A stretch of 64,000 nt of DNA from SZUA-36 sp963704855 (GTDB taxonomy: Bacteria > Pseudomonadota > Gammaproteobacteria > Xanthomonadales > SZUA-36), in assembly GCA_963704855.1 (NCBI GenBank), contig CAVPHY010000028.1, positions 682,001-746,000 of the forward strand. Reading direction: 5' to 3'. Shown piece by piece: positions 1 to 7,661 of the stretch (within the stretch, counting starts at the first letter, position 1; each line of letters starts with the position of its first letter). The notes below the pieces were generated by a model, which had not been told where the DNA came from, made no database searches, and worked only from the letters and a program-made list of their open reading frames with translations. The translations under genes were made by a program, and so were the position numbers.

Positions 1-189
1 TGGGAAGAAAAGGGCGAGTTCGTGAACTTCAAACTGGTGAAGATTGAAGAGGAAGCCCTGCATTTTGCCGGGATCAGTTTTTACCGCCGGGATGACAACC
101 ACATCGATGCCTACATCGTGATGCGCAACGGGGATGAAGTGTCAGAGCATGAATTGAAATACTTGCGCGGTGGTTCTGGTCTCAATTAA
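1..189 (+). CDS. C-terminal end of a hypothetical protein (cut by window edge)
   Basis: An open frame runs from base 1 to a TAA at 187-189 and encodes the last 62 residues of a protein. The fragment is charged and soluble with no membrane segment. It reads like alternating beta strands (FVNFKLVKIEEEALHFAGISF, then an acidic turn, then DAYIVMRNG), as in small lipocalin-like or DUF1579/DUF6265-type domains, but I cannot assign a family. It ends about 48 bases before the convergent cyclase gene. Confidence 0.6.
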   Translation, partial: WEEKGEFVNFKLVKIEEEALHFAGISFYRRDDNHIDAYIVMRNGDEVSEHELKYLRGGSGLN

Positions 190-236
190 ACCGCGATCAA
201 GTTGATCCCCACGACTTGAGACATCAGGTTCAGGCC

Positions 237-1778
237 TCAGCTAATGTTCCAGTACTCCTTGAGCTTTGACAGGTCCCGCTGGTTCGATCGGTACCAGGCA
301 TCGAGTTTTCCCCGGTCTGACTCACCGCCACCCGTGGTGGCTTCCACAATGGCCTTTTGCAACGAACGCTGCAGGTTGAGGGTCTCGGTCCGGGTCCGTT
401 TGAAGCCTTCGGGAAAGTCGTCTTCAGTCAGGCCCATCAGGCTGGTATGACCGCGGCTGAGGAGTTTGCTGAATTCCTGGTGAAAATTGAAGATTGCCGC
501 CTCGGGCGCATCTGATTGTTGAACATTGAGTCGCTGCTGCCTTGCGTTGACGGCCTGTAGCAACTCACTTTGCATGTCCTTCGGCATACTGTGTTTTTTA
601 TCTGCTATCCAAGCATTTGCGATCTGTTTCTGGCGATTGAGGTCTATGCCTGAACGCAATTTTGTCAATGTCTCCAGTGCGCTGTCGAGACCGCTACGAA
701 ATTTCAGCCAGTCGGTATTGTCTTTGCCGCTCAGTCTCGGATCCGCGTTTCCATAACTCTTGTTCCAGATGACCAGGTAGCCGGCATTCTGGATATCAGC
801 CATGATGCCTGGCATCGATTCGATAGGCACCATCCGCGAAGTGCCCCCGGCGGTGAACATGGCGAGGTTCTTGTCCAGCGACTGGGTGAAACCATAGTTT
901 TGCTCCTCGGCTCCATGGTTGAACACGGGGTTGTTGCCCTGGCCGCAGGCCGTGTTCATGGTTGGGATTAGCTCGGTGATGTAGGTACTGGCAGCGGAAG
1001 ATCCATGATCATCCACCACCGCGTTGATCGCCTGGTGTTTGGGAAGGTGACTGATATGCGGTGCCACCATCCACATGTCGTAATCACCGGTGACGGGGTT
1101 GAGTCCGTTGGCTCCGTGGTAGGCGAATACGTTCAAAGGATACAGGCGGCCGCTGCGTCCCTCCCCATCCAGCCACTTGACCCAGTAAACCAGCCAACTG
1201 CTGCCCTTTTGTATCAAACAGAAAAGGGTTGACTTGGGGCCGGCCCCTGACGCGTCATGGGCCTTTACAAATCGGTGCGTTGGCAGCGCCGCGCCAGAGC
1301 GGGCACGGTCAACGGATTCAAATTTTGCAGCCATTCCCCTCACACCGGCTGAAAATGCTTTAACGATGTAGCGGTTGCTCTCGGCCGCTGTCATACCGGC
1401 CTTCGGATCCCTCTCCAGGACAAATGATCTGTCCTCGCGGATTTTTTTATGAGTGGCGAGTAATGACGGTTTCAGAAAAAGCTGTACAGGTTCGGCCTTT
1501 AAATGCCTTTTACCCAGGTTAAGAGGATCCGGGTTACCCTCAAGTTTCTTGCTGAAGGCGGGATCGCAGGGTACAAATCCAGCCATGGGACCCCAGTTGG
1601 AAGACTTGTGATGGATATCCATACTCTTGGTGGCGTAACCCTCCTTGATCAGGATCGTTGAATCGTATTCGGTTGGCCGCACAAATAGAAAAGTATTCTG
1701 CGCGCGCATGGTTTTCTGCAAAGCCCGTATGTGTTGGTCAGTGATGCCGCATTCCTGTTCGTTCATTGTGAAACTCAT
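237..1778 (-). CDS. Class II nucleotidyl cyclase (edema factor/CyaA/ExoY family), stand-alone
   Basis: A 513-residue protein whose first ~350 residues match the catalytic domain of Bordetella CyaA and anthrax edema factor. Seen directly: ATKSMDIHHKSSNWGPMAG at 49-67, whose K51 and K58 have the same 7-residue spacing as CyaA K58/K65; the metal-binding DxD as D232-Y-D234 in GDYDMW, like CyaA DIDMF; and HGAEEQN at 288-294, matching CyaA H298, E301 and N304. The predicted reaction is ATP (or another NTP) to cyclic nucleotide plus pyrophosphate. Family members are toxins activated by host calmodulin or actin. There is no signal peptide, RTX repeat or other toxin module. The C-terminal ~150 residues look helical and are not recognised. 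AGAAGG abuts the first ATG, so the fifth codon (M5, 1764-1766) may be the real start. No secretion genes lie nearby. Confidence 0.85.
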   Translation of the reverse strand: MSFTMNEQECGITDQHIRALQKTMRAQNTFLFVRPTEYDSTILIKEGYATKSMDIHHKSSNWGPMAGFVPCDPAFSKKLEGNPDPLNLGKRHLKAEPVQLFLKPSLLATHKKIREDRSFVLERDPKAGMTAAESNRYIVKAFSAGVRGMAAKFESVDRARSGAALPTHRFVKAHDASGAGPKSTLFCLIQKGSSWLVYWVKWLDGEGRSGRLYPLNVFAYHGANGLNPVTGDYDMWMVAPHISHLPKHQAINAVVDDHGSSAASTYITELIPTMNTACGQGNNPVFNHGAEEQNYGFTQSLDKNLAMFTAGGTSRMVPIESMPGIMADIQNAGYLVIWNKSYGNADPRLSGKDNTDWLKFRSGLDSALETLTKLRSGIDLNRQKQIANAWIADKKHSMPKDMQSELLQAVNARQQRLNVQQSDAPEAAIFNFHQEFSKLLSRGHTSLMGLTEDDFPEGFKRTRTETLNLQRSLQKAIVEATTGGGESDRGKLDAWYRSNQRDLSKLKEYWNIS

Positions 1779-1900
1779 CCTTCTGAATCAGGTTCAATCC
1801 GAATCTTTTAGATCGTTGTGTTTTTACTTTAGTACAAACATGGCATTAATGCTGGGCTATTCTGGACAACAAGGGCCCTTTTAGCCGCGGACCATTCAAT

Positions 1901-2440
1901 TCATTTTTTCTGCTGGGTTTTCTCAAGCAATGTGGCCACACGTTGCTCCGCGTGGATTAATTCCTCATTGGTCAGTTTCTCGGCAGCACGATCTCGTTTT
2001 ATTGCCAGGTTTTTGTGCCCCGACATGGCCGCCAGACTCAACCAGACATAACTCTCGATGGAGTCTTGTAGTACGCCCTCGCCATTGGCATAGAGGACAC
2101 TGAGATTGTATTGGGCGCGGTAGTCGCCCAGGTCCGCGGCTTTTCGATACCAGCTGGCGGCTTCGGCGGCATTCCTGTTCACACCTTCGCCATTGGCGTA
2201 CATAACGCCCAAATTGAACTGGGCGTTTACATGGCCCTGGTCTGCAGCCTTGCGATACCATTTTGCCGCCTCGGCATCATCTTCCGGCACGCCGTCACCA
2301 CTGTCGTACATAGCGCCCAGGTTGAACTGGGCATTGGCGCTTCCCTGTTCCGCTAGCTGCTGCCAGTGGGACAGGTTATCCGCATGCAGCGGTATACTGA
2401 GAAACAAACAGAACAATGTTGTGAACAAGTATCGCTTCAT
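1901..2440 (-). CDS. Exported Sel1-repeat protein
   Basis: A 179-residue protein starting at the ATG at 2438-2440, chosen because it begins a clean signal peptide (MKRYLFTTLFCLFLSIPLHA) preceded by GGATC. The longer in-frame start at 2521 only adds uncharged leader sequence. The mature part holds about three Sel1-like (TPR-related) 36-residue repeats with the signatures AQFNLGAMYDSGDGV, AQFNLGVMYANGEGV and AQYNLSVLYANGEGV, each followed by AxxWYRKAA or similar. Sel1 proteins act as protein-interaction scaffolds. The partner here is unknown and no neighbour suggests one. Confidence 0.85.
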   Translation of the reverse strand: MKRYLFTTLFCLFLSIPLHADNLSHWQQLAEQGSANAQFNLGAMYDSGDGVPEDDAEAAKWYRKAADQGHVNAQFNLGVMYANGEGVNRNAAEAASWYRKAADLGDYRAQYNLSVLYANGEGVLQDSIESYVWLSLAAMSGHKNLAIKRDRAAEKLTNEELIHAEQRVATLLEKTQQKK

Positions 2441-2532
2441 GGTGATCCTGATGGGAGTGCGGTTCGAAGAGCATACTGGAATGCCCGAAAGAAAATAAGT
2501 CAGGCCACCTTTATCGCTCAAGCGATGGGCCC

Positions 2533-2560
2533 TGACTTTCTTTTACTGACTTTCTTTTAC
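2533..2560. repeat. Perfect 14-bp tandem duplication in an intergenic promoter region
   Basis: The unit TGACTTTCTTTTAC occurs twice head to tail (2533-2546 and 2547-2560). It lies between the divergent Sel1 gene (start 2440) and LamG gene (start 2610), so it could affect either promoter. It may be slippage-generated. Confidence 0.8.
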
Positions 2561-2609
2561 TTGTACACTTTGTGCAAATTCTAACTTGCATGTCAGATGG
2601 GGAGAAATA

Positions 2610-3371
2610 ATGAAGAACCTCGCAATTGTTTCATTTTTGATGATTCTGAGCATCAACACCGCTTTAGCAGGGTTGGTAGTTGAATACACATTTGATGGTA
2701 CAGGTCAGGACAGTTCAGGAAACAACGAACACCTGACACTGCAAAATGGTGCCAGCTACGGACCAGGGTATTCAGGCCAGGCACTGCAACTTGACGGCGT
2801 TGATGATCATGCTTTTGTGAGCATCGGAGACTATGGTTTAACCGTCTTTACCTTTGAGCTCTGGGTAAACGTTCCGAATTTCGGCAAAAACATTCATTAC
2901 ATCAGTCTCCACCAGGACAGGTATATAGTACTGGGTGACTATTATTCGGGTAATGGTCCAATCAATACGTGGGCCGATGGTCTGAACCCCATCGATGTTG
3001 CTCCTACCGCATCCGACCCGACAGGTAATGAGTGGCATCACCTTGCCTTTACATATGACGGCAATAATCAGGTTGTTTATGTGGACGGTGTCGCAATAAA
3101 GACTGCTCCTACGACAGGTGCACTCAGTGGTGGGTATTCCGGTTTATTGGCCATTGGCTCCAGGTATACGCAAGACAACCAGTTTGTCGAAGGTTTGCTG
3201 GATAATGTCCGAATTCATGATGTTGCACTGGATGTCAATCAACTGGGTTATTTCGTTGATAGCGATTTGTCAGCGACCCCTTCTGTCCCGGTACCATCCA
3301 TGACTGTATGGGGTTTGTTGCTGCTAACATTATTGATTGTTTTTACGGGCATCAGAAGACGTTTTAGTTAA
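2610..3371 (+). CDS. Secreted LamG-like jellyroll protein with IPTL-CTERM-like anchor
   Basis: A 253-residue protein from the ATG at 2610, preceded by GGGGAGA at 2599-2605. It has a signal peptide (MKNLAIVSFLMILSINTALA) and one concanavalin/LamG fold. Recognisable elements are the start VVEYTFDGTGQDSSGNNEHL, then ALQLDGVDDHAFV, FTFELWVNV, WHHLAFTYDG, VVYVDG and LLDNVRIHDVAL. The C-terminus, VPVPSMTVWGLLLL, a hydrophobic stretch and IRRRFS, resembles the IPTL-CTERM/PEP-CTERM-type sorting signals that are removed by exosortase- or archaeosortase-like enzymes. LamG domains usually bind glycans or mediate adhesion; the ligand is unknown. Confidence 0.85.
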   Translation: MKNLAIVSFLMILSINTALAGLVVEYTFDGTGQDSSGNNEHLTLQNGASYGPGYSGQALQLDGVDDHAFVSIGDYGLTVFTFELWVNVPNFGKNIHYISLHQDRYIVLGDYYSGNGPINTWADGLNPIDVAPTASDPTGNEWHHLAFTYDGNNQVVYVDGVAIKTAPTTGALSGGYSGLLAIGSRYTQDNQFVEGLLDNVRIHDVALDVNQLGYFVDSDLSATPSVPVPSMTVWGLLLLTLLIVFTGIRRRFS

Positions 3372-3421
3372 AACTTTTAAGGTAAATTTAGCTACTTCCA
3401 GTTAGCTTATCTTCAAAACAC

Positions 3422-3465
3422 AAAGAAGATCCTGACTATTTCGGTCTGGGTCTTTCTTTTTATCA
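3422..3465 (+). terminator. Probable weak intrinsic terminator of the LamG gene
   Basis: Arms AAAGAAGATCCTGAC (3422-3436) and GTCTGGGTCTTTCTTTT (3444-3460) pair with a few mismatches around a short loop and run into T-rich sequence. It is 50 bases downstream of the LamG stop codon. Confidence 0.4.
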
Positions 3466-3622
3466 TCTGCTCTGTGTTCGACCATTGCGAAAGAACACCC
3501 AAAATGCCAGGACAGGCATGATCCTTGAAGTTGAATTGCTATCGGCATCTTGGTTTTTTTAGTTTTTTTTGAGGATGAAAACCTGCAGTACACTGCATAT
3601 CGAAGTCTGTGGTCCTGACCAA

Positions 3623-3646
3623 AAGTTATGGGTGACCCCATAACTT
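3623..3646. promoter_or_regulatory. Perfect 10-bp inverted repeat with 4-base loop
   Basis: AAGTTATGGG (3623-3632) and CCCATAACTT (3637-3646) are exact reverse complements around TGAC. No T-run follows on either strand within a few bases, so it does not look like a standard terminator. It may be an operator or RNA hairpin upstream of the gene at 3810. Confidence 0.5.
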
Positions 3647-3809
3647 CCGGAGTTCAATAACTGGCGCAGTACTGACCCGATCAATTCTGATTCTTCGCCG
3701 ATGACTTGCCTCGATGGGGTACGTAAGATGCGTCCTCGCTGCCGCGGCTCGATGGCTTGACAGCACAATTACACCAACCGGGCAAAAGTAGTGAACGGAG
3801 AGTAAACAC

Positions 3810-4325
3810 ATGGATTCCCGCTTCGCAGAGCGCATCGCTGAACTCGATTCGGCACTACCCGGACTGGTCAAGCCGATCCGGGTTCTCAAGTACCTCAATT
3901 GGCCCGACGTACAGGAAGAGATCTTCCTGGAAGCCGGGCAGGACGAACGGGAGGCCTACAAGTCGACCCAGCGGATCTTTCGTGGCGGTGACGTCCGCGG
4001 CGGCGTTGCGTTCACCAAGGACAGCGCCTACCTGAAAGGGGTAATGGAAGCACACGTGCTGATGAACGTGGCAATCCGGGACAACCGGCCGCAGGTGATC
4101 GAGCGCCTGTTCGCCGGTCGCCTGGCGTTCGGCGACACGATCCTGCTCGGCCCCTACTTCGACTCGGGATTTCTGAGCCGCCCTCACTATGTCCCGCCAT
4201 GGGCGGAGGATACGCGCCGCCTGGCTGCTTCACTCGCTTATTCGTCGTTCATGATGAACGTCAGCCTGGAGTCAATATCGGTCGACAGCTACGTGGCGGC
4301 AATCGAGCGCTCCGAAGCATGGTAG
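3810..4325 (+). CDS. Internally deleted DUF1704-type (tyrosine/QEGLA-motif peptidase) protein
   Basis: A 171-residue protein with a good start (ATG 3810, GGAGAG at 3797-3802). Residues ~5-45 (RIAELDSALPGLVKPIRVLKY and the following WPDVQEEIFLEA) look like the N-terminus of the DUF1704 'flavohemoglobin expression-modulating QEGLA motif' peptidase family. From about residue 52, RIFRGGDVRGG, FTKDSAYLKGV and RPHYVPPWAED resemble that family's C-terminal part. The central domain carrying the metal-binding HExxH and QEGLA motifs is absent; full-length members are roughly 400 residues or more. The protein is therefore predicted to be catalytically dead, either a decaying remnant or a non-enzymatic derivative. 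The family assignment is from memory and unaligned. Confidence 0.55.
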   Translation: MDSRFAERIAELDSALPGLVKPIRVLKYLNWPDVQEEIFLEAGQDEREAYKSTQRIFRGGDVRGGVAFTKDSAYLKGVMEAHVLMNVAIRDNRPQVIERLFAGRLAFGDTILLGPYFDSGFLSRPHYVPPWAEDTRRLAASLAYSSFMMNVSLESISVDSYVAAIERSEAW

Positions 4326-4459
4326 CGAAACCGGATTGGTTGAGCTTCTGCGAAGCAACGAAGGAAATATGCGTGCTCCAATCTTTTTCCCAATTTCGAC
4401 TATAGTAAAAAGTAACGCACTTAACCATTTGGCTAACCTGATAATAAGGAATTAACAGC

Positions 4460-5371
4460 ATGCGTTATGTATCCGTATTTATAGCGATGCTATCGATCTT
4501 GACACCGCCTCTACAGGCTAACCAGGATGCCGCTGGCAGCCAGGATTATCCGGGGATTGGCCGTTTGGAGGGGTCTTATATCAAGTCCTACAAATCCGTG
4601 GGTTTCGATGAATACAATATTGTCACATCATCTATCAAGACAAATGAAGACCCGAAAAAGCACATAACACTCGAGGGAAAAGTAACACGCATAGCCTACT
4701 ATGCACCTCAAACTGTGTCTGTTCTTGAAGCACAACGCAATTACGAGAACCGGCTCAAAGAGATCGGTTTTGAATTGCTCTATACCTGCAACAGTGACGA
4801 ATGCGGTGGTCGTAAGTTCACCGATGCGATCGATCAATTCATCCTGTTGTGGCCAAATTTTCGCTACGCCGTTGCAAGAAGGACAACGGAAGCCAACGAG
4901 ATATATGCCACGGTCGTAACCACTATTGACGGCTCAAAAATTCCAAAAACACAGCTTGCAATTATCGAAACACAGGCCATGGCTAACAAGATGATCGATG
5001 CCAGTGTCATGGCCGAGAGTATTGGCGGTGAAGGCAGAATTGCGCTGTATGGCATTCTGTTTGATGTCGACGCAGCAACGATAAAATCCGAATCAAAGCC
5101 TACCCTGGAGCAGATTACGGCACTTCTGAACAACCAGCCTGACCTCGAACTCGTGATCGTCGGACACACCGATAACCAGGGAGAGCTTCAATACAATATG
5201 GATCTTTCAAAACGAAGGGCAGAGGCGATTGAAGCTGCACTAGTGGGTGAATACGGTATCGACAGCAACCGCTTGAGTGCCTGGGGTGTTGGATACCTGT
5301 CACCGGTCGCGTCAAACCGGGATGAAACAGGCCGGGCCAGGAACCGGCGGGTTGAGCTGGTGGAAAAATAG
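4460..5371 (+). CDS. OmpA-family outer-membrane protein with DUF4892 domain
   Basis: A 303-residue protein with a signal peptide ending about PPLQA (residue 20). The first ~150 mature residues (DYPGIGRLEGSYIKSY, GKVTRIAYYAP, YENRLKEIGFELLYTC) match DUF4892. Residues ~195-303 form an OmpA C-terminal peptidoglycan-binding domain, with ILFDVDAATIKSESKPTLEQI, VIVGHTDNQGELQYN, LSKRRAEAIEAAL and ARNRRVEL. It probably tethers the outer membrane to peptidoglycan. Part of its 5' end is duplicated at 7588-7646. Confidence 0.9.
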   Translation: MRYVSVFIAMLSILTPPLQANQDAAGSQDYPGIGRLEGSYIKSYKSVGFDEYNIVTSSIKTNEDPKKHITLEGKVTRIAYYAPQTVSVLEAQRNYENRLKEIGFELLYTCNSDECGGRKFTDAIDQFILLWPNFRYAVARRTTEANEIYATVVTTIDGSKIPKTQLAIIETQAMANKMIDASVMAESIGGEGRIALYGILFDVDAATIKSESKPTLEQITALLNNQPDLELVIVGHTDNQGELQYNMDLSKRRAEAIEAALVGEYGIDSNRLSAWGVGYLSPVASNRDETGRARNRRVELVEK

Positions 5372-5474
5372 AGGATGCTGCTTATTTTGAGAGTGGACTT
5401 CTTTAACATGAGGCGTACTGTACAACGCAAAAGCCGTAATCTACATGAACTTCAGTGTGCCGAGGGAATCGTGA

Positions 5475-6200
5475 GTGTGTGACATTCGACCAGGTGGCAG
5501 TAGGGCCAGACGAAGGATGCCGAGACATCCACAATGTTTAGAGACTGACGCGCGTCCAGGCACGACAGGTGGACCGATAGGCTTCATCGATCCAACCGAT
5601 CCGACTTCAGATCCAAGACAGATTGAACGTCGGCGGCGTTGGAACAGGTCACTGCAAGATGCCGGAATCAATGAAGCAATTCAGCGACTTCATGGTAGAT
5701 TGTTGTACGAAGCAGGAAGAATGAGTGCGAGTATGTCTTACGAGCGCTTTGCGAATCTTGATTCGGACCCGCACATCGCACGCCGGATTCTCGACTCCGT
5801 GCTGCAAAGCACGCTGGATTCGGTTCGGGACGCGGCTTTGTCGCGAATGTTGCCCGCATTCTTCATGCGACTACTTGGATCTCCGCTTACGTATCTGACG
5901 GGTTTTCAGAGTGCATACGATCAAAGCCAATGGGACCAGCGCAACGCAAGTCAGCGGAGCGCATATCGGACGCAAAAAGTCTATGCGCGTTTGTTGTGGG
6001 TTTATGCCAGTAGTGCGGCGGGTGGCAATCTTACCCGGGCAGTCGAATACAATGCCACTCTCGTTGAGCAAGGGCTCCGATACTTAAGTTGGCGCAATCA
6101 CCAATTGCCACGATTTCAGAGTTGGGAAAGGCAAGCCTTCTCCGCCTCAGAACGGGGTCCCAGCATAGGTTTACCTACAACGGGTTCATGGAATCGATGA
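5475..6200 (+). CDS. Hypothetical protein, possibly truncated
   Basis: A 241-residue frame starting at GTG 5475, with GAGGGAA at 5462-5468. I do not recognise it. There is no signal peptide. The first ~30 residues are Arg/Pro-rich and may be non-native, followed by GGPIGFIDPTDPTSDP and a mostly helical body with RRILDSVLQSTLDSVRDAAL and a hydrophobic patch (LPAFFMRLLGSPLTYLTGF). It could be the C-terminal remainder of a larger protein whose 5' part has been lost. The codon pattern looks coding; the start is uncertain. Confidence 0.5.
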   Translation: MCDIRPGGSRARRRMPRHPQCLETDARPGTTGGPIGFIDPTDPTSDPRQIERRRRWNRSLQDAGINEAIQRLHGRLLYEAGRMSASMSYERFANLDSDPHIARRILDSVLQSTLDSVRDAALSRMLPAFFMRLLGSPLTYLTGFQSAYDQSQWDQRNASQRSAYRTQKVYARLLWVYASSAAGGNLTRAVEYNATLVEQGLRYLSWRNHQLPRFQSWERQAFSASERGPSIGLPTTGSWNR

Positions 6201-6398
6201 AACTGAATTAATCAAAATCAGGGGTCGGATACATATTTCAGATTAACCGTTCCCGGCCCTTTTGATTGCTAAGCATCTGTACCCGTCTGAGTCTCCAACC
6301 GTCCACGTCCTGTTGATCATGCTGCAAAGCAGGACCATAGGGAGCGCTCCGGATGCTCCAATTGGCGCGATTTTCTTACCCCCGATTTTCATTGCATT

Positions 6399-6417
6399 TG
6401 AGAATGAGAATGCATTG
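6399..6417. promoter_or_regulatory. Possible Fur box
   Basis: TGAGAATGAGAATGCATTG resembles the iron-regulator (Fur) operator, which is built from GATAAT-like hexamers; GAGAATGAGAATGCATT is a common natural variant. It sits 27 bases before an ATG at 6444 whose frame is only 32 codons. This suggests the original iron-regulated gene has been lost. Confidence 0.4.
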
Positions 6418-6443
6418 CATTTAAAAAAGAAAAGGCGCTAACT

Positions 6444-6542
6444 ATGTCGTCGCCCGTCGTAGGTCAAGTATTCAGCGCATTCGGACTAGACAACGCCCGG
6501 ATAAAGTCAAGCCAGAACAGCCATCGCTATTTAGCAATGTAG
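6444..6542 (+). CDS. 32-codon frame downstream of a Fur-like site (doubtful)
   Basis: ATG at 6444 to TAG at 6540-6542 encodes MSSPVVGQVFSAFGLDNARI and twelve more residues. A purine-rich AAAAAAGAAAAGG (6423-6435) could serve as ribosome site. There are no recognisable domains. It may be a remnant 5' end of a lost gene or a small peptide. Confidence 0.2.
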   Translation: MSSPVVGQVFSAFGLDNARIKSSQNSHRYLAM

Positions 6543-6585
6543 AGACAAGGGTGAGGTAACCCGCCTTTTTCGGACAGTGGTTTAA

Positions 6586-6628
6586 GTCCTGGGTTTTCTG
6601 CCGATAGACATGGATGTCCTGGGTTTTC
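6586..6628. repeat. 13-bp direct repeat
   Basis: GTCCTGGGTTTTC occurs at 6586-6598 and again at 6616-6628. It is intergenic and its function is unknown. Confidence 0.7.
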
Positions 6629-6832
6629 GGTAAAAGAGGGTGTTGCTCATGGTTATTTGGACGTTTCAAGGGTGAGCGGAGACAGACTCCTGATCGTATA
6701 AACTGCAGCAGTTTATCCATGCCAGTCCTCACTACCTTTTGCCAACAACTGAGGGTCTCTCAAACCACTGGACTGGTTATAGAGGAAAGCGCAGAATCGC
6801 AATTTATGTTCTATCTACCAGTCGGAGCAACC

Positions 6833-7534
6833 ATGAAACCTATCCTTGACCCACAAGCTCACCGCGTGACCGGAGTAAGGCAAAACACATGGCGTGGATT
6901 AATCATGGGTTTCGCAGTCCTTTCTTGCGCATCCCTCGGTGGTTTTAGCCTCGCCCATGCACAATCAACCGGACTCGGCAGCTACCAGGGCACCATCAAG
7001 ATCTCGGGTACAGAGATCGACCCCGAGGTCAGTTATAACGCCAGCATCCAGATCAGCCTGCCGGTAACCCAAAGAGACGACGACTCCATCGATGCCGAGT
7101 TCTATTCCGGCGAAGCGCCTGCCGCCACCGTTTCGATCACGCAATGGGATGAATCTCACACGGATACGTACCCAGGTGCTGACGGACATTTCGTCAATTA
7201 CCAGTGCCAACTGGCGGCGCCAAAGGATATTTCCATGACACCCAACGGCGTTCTCAACGTGGATCTCGATCAAAACGTGCACATGTTGTCAGTAACCCTG
7301 ATGGGAAACGACGAAATCGATCTCAACTGCGTGCATTCACGCACCGGGCCGTACAAACAGAAAAAAGTCATCATGCTTTATGCAGGAACCGGTACCCCAG
7401 GCATGCAATATGAGCACCCGGTCCCATTCGTCGACGCCGCGCACCTGACGGCGACCTATACGCTGGTGACCGATAGCGACCAAACCAACGCAGGCCCGAT
7501 TGTGCAGGAGTGGGATTTGCGCTTGGCCGAGTGA
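6833..7534 (+). CDS. Hypothetical secreted protein
   Basis: A 233-residue protein starting at ATG 6833 (GGAG at 6824-6827). This start is preferred to longer in-frame extensions that run through the intergenic repeats. It has a long n-region signal peptide, with a hydrophobic core LIMGFAVLSCASLGGFSLAHA and a likely cut before QSTGLG. The mature part is beta-rich and acidic (YQGTIKISGTEIDPEVSYN, VSITQWDESHTDTY) with two cysteines that could pair. The family is not recognised. Confidence 0.75.
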   Translation: MKPILDPQAHRVTGVRQNTWRGLIMGFAVLSCASLGGFSLAHAQSTGLGSYQGTIKISGTEIDPEVSYNASIQISLPVTQRDDDSIDAEFYSGEAPAATVSITQWDESHTDTYPGADGHFVNYQCQLAAPKDISMTPNGVLNVDLDQNVHMLSVTLMGNDEIDLNCVHSRTGPYKQKKVIMLYAGTGTPGMQYEHPVPFVDAAHLTATYTLVTDSDQTNAGPIVQEWDLRLAE

Positions 7535-7587
7535 GGCCGTGCTGACGGGGGCTGAAGCACCCAGAAAAGTTGTGCATTCCAATGGTA

Positions 7588-7646
7588 ATGCTATCGATCT
7601 TGTCGCAGCCGCTACAGGCTAACCTGGACGTCACTGGCAGCCAGGA
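7588..7646 (+). pseudogene. 59-bp diverged copy of the 5' end of the OmpA/DUF4892 gene
   Basis: Bases 7588-7646 match 4487-4545 without gaps at 51 of 59 positions. The match covers the end of the signal peptide and the first mature residues (MLSIL..PLQAN..., GSQ). The copy stops directly before the SCO gene terminus. It is a remnant of an ancestral duplication or of a second paralogue that was overwritten. Confidence 0.75.
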
Positions 7647-7661
7647 AAACGCCAGGACGAA

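Larger units (their letters stand above)
3372..3809. other. 438-base gap with no convincing gene; two hairpins
   Basis: The short frames on both strands here have no recognisable homology or ribosome sites. Two structures stand out and are listed separately: an imperfect hairpin followed by T-rich sequence just after the LamG gene, and a perfect 10-bp inverted repeat at 3623-3646. The promoter of the DUF1704-like gene probably lies in the last 150 bases. Confidence 0.5.
6201..6832. other. 632-base gap: possible repeat scar, Fur-like site, 32-codon frame, short direct repeats
   Basis: No full gene is visible. Near 6218-6240 the string GGGGTCGGATACATATTTC resembles short dispersed sequences common beside REP-type elements in proteobacteria, but no transposase is present. 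A Fur-like site lies at 6399-6417, followed by a 32-codon frame. A 13-base direct repeat lies at 6586-6628. The region reads like the remains of rearranged genes. Confidence 0.45.
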
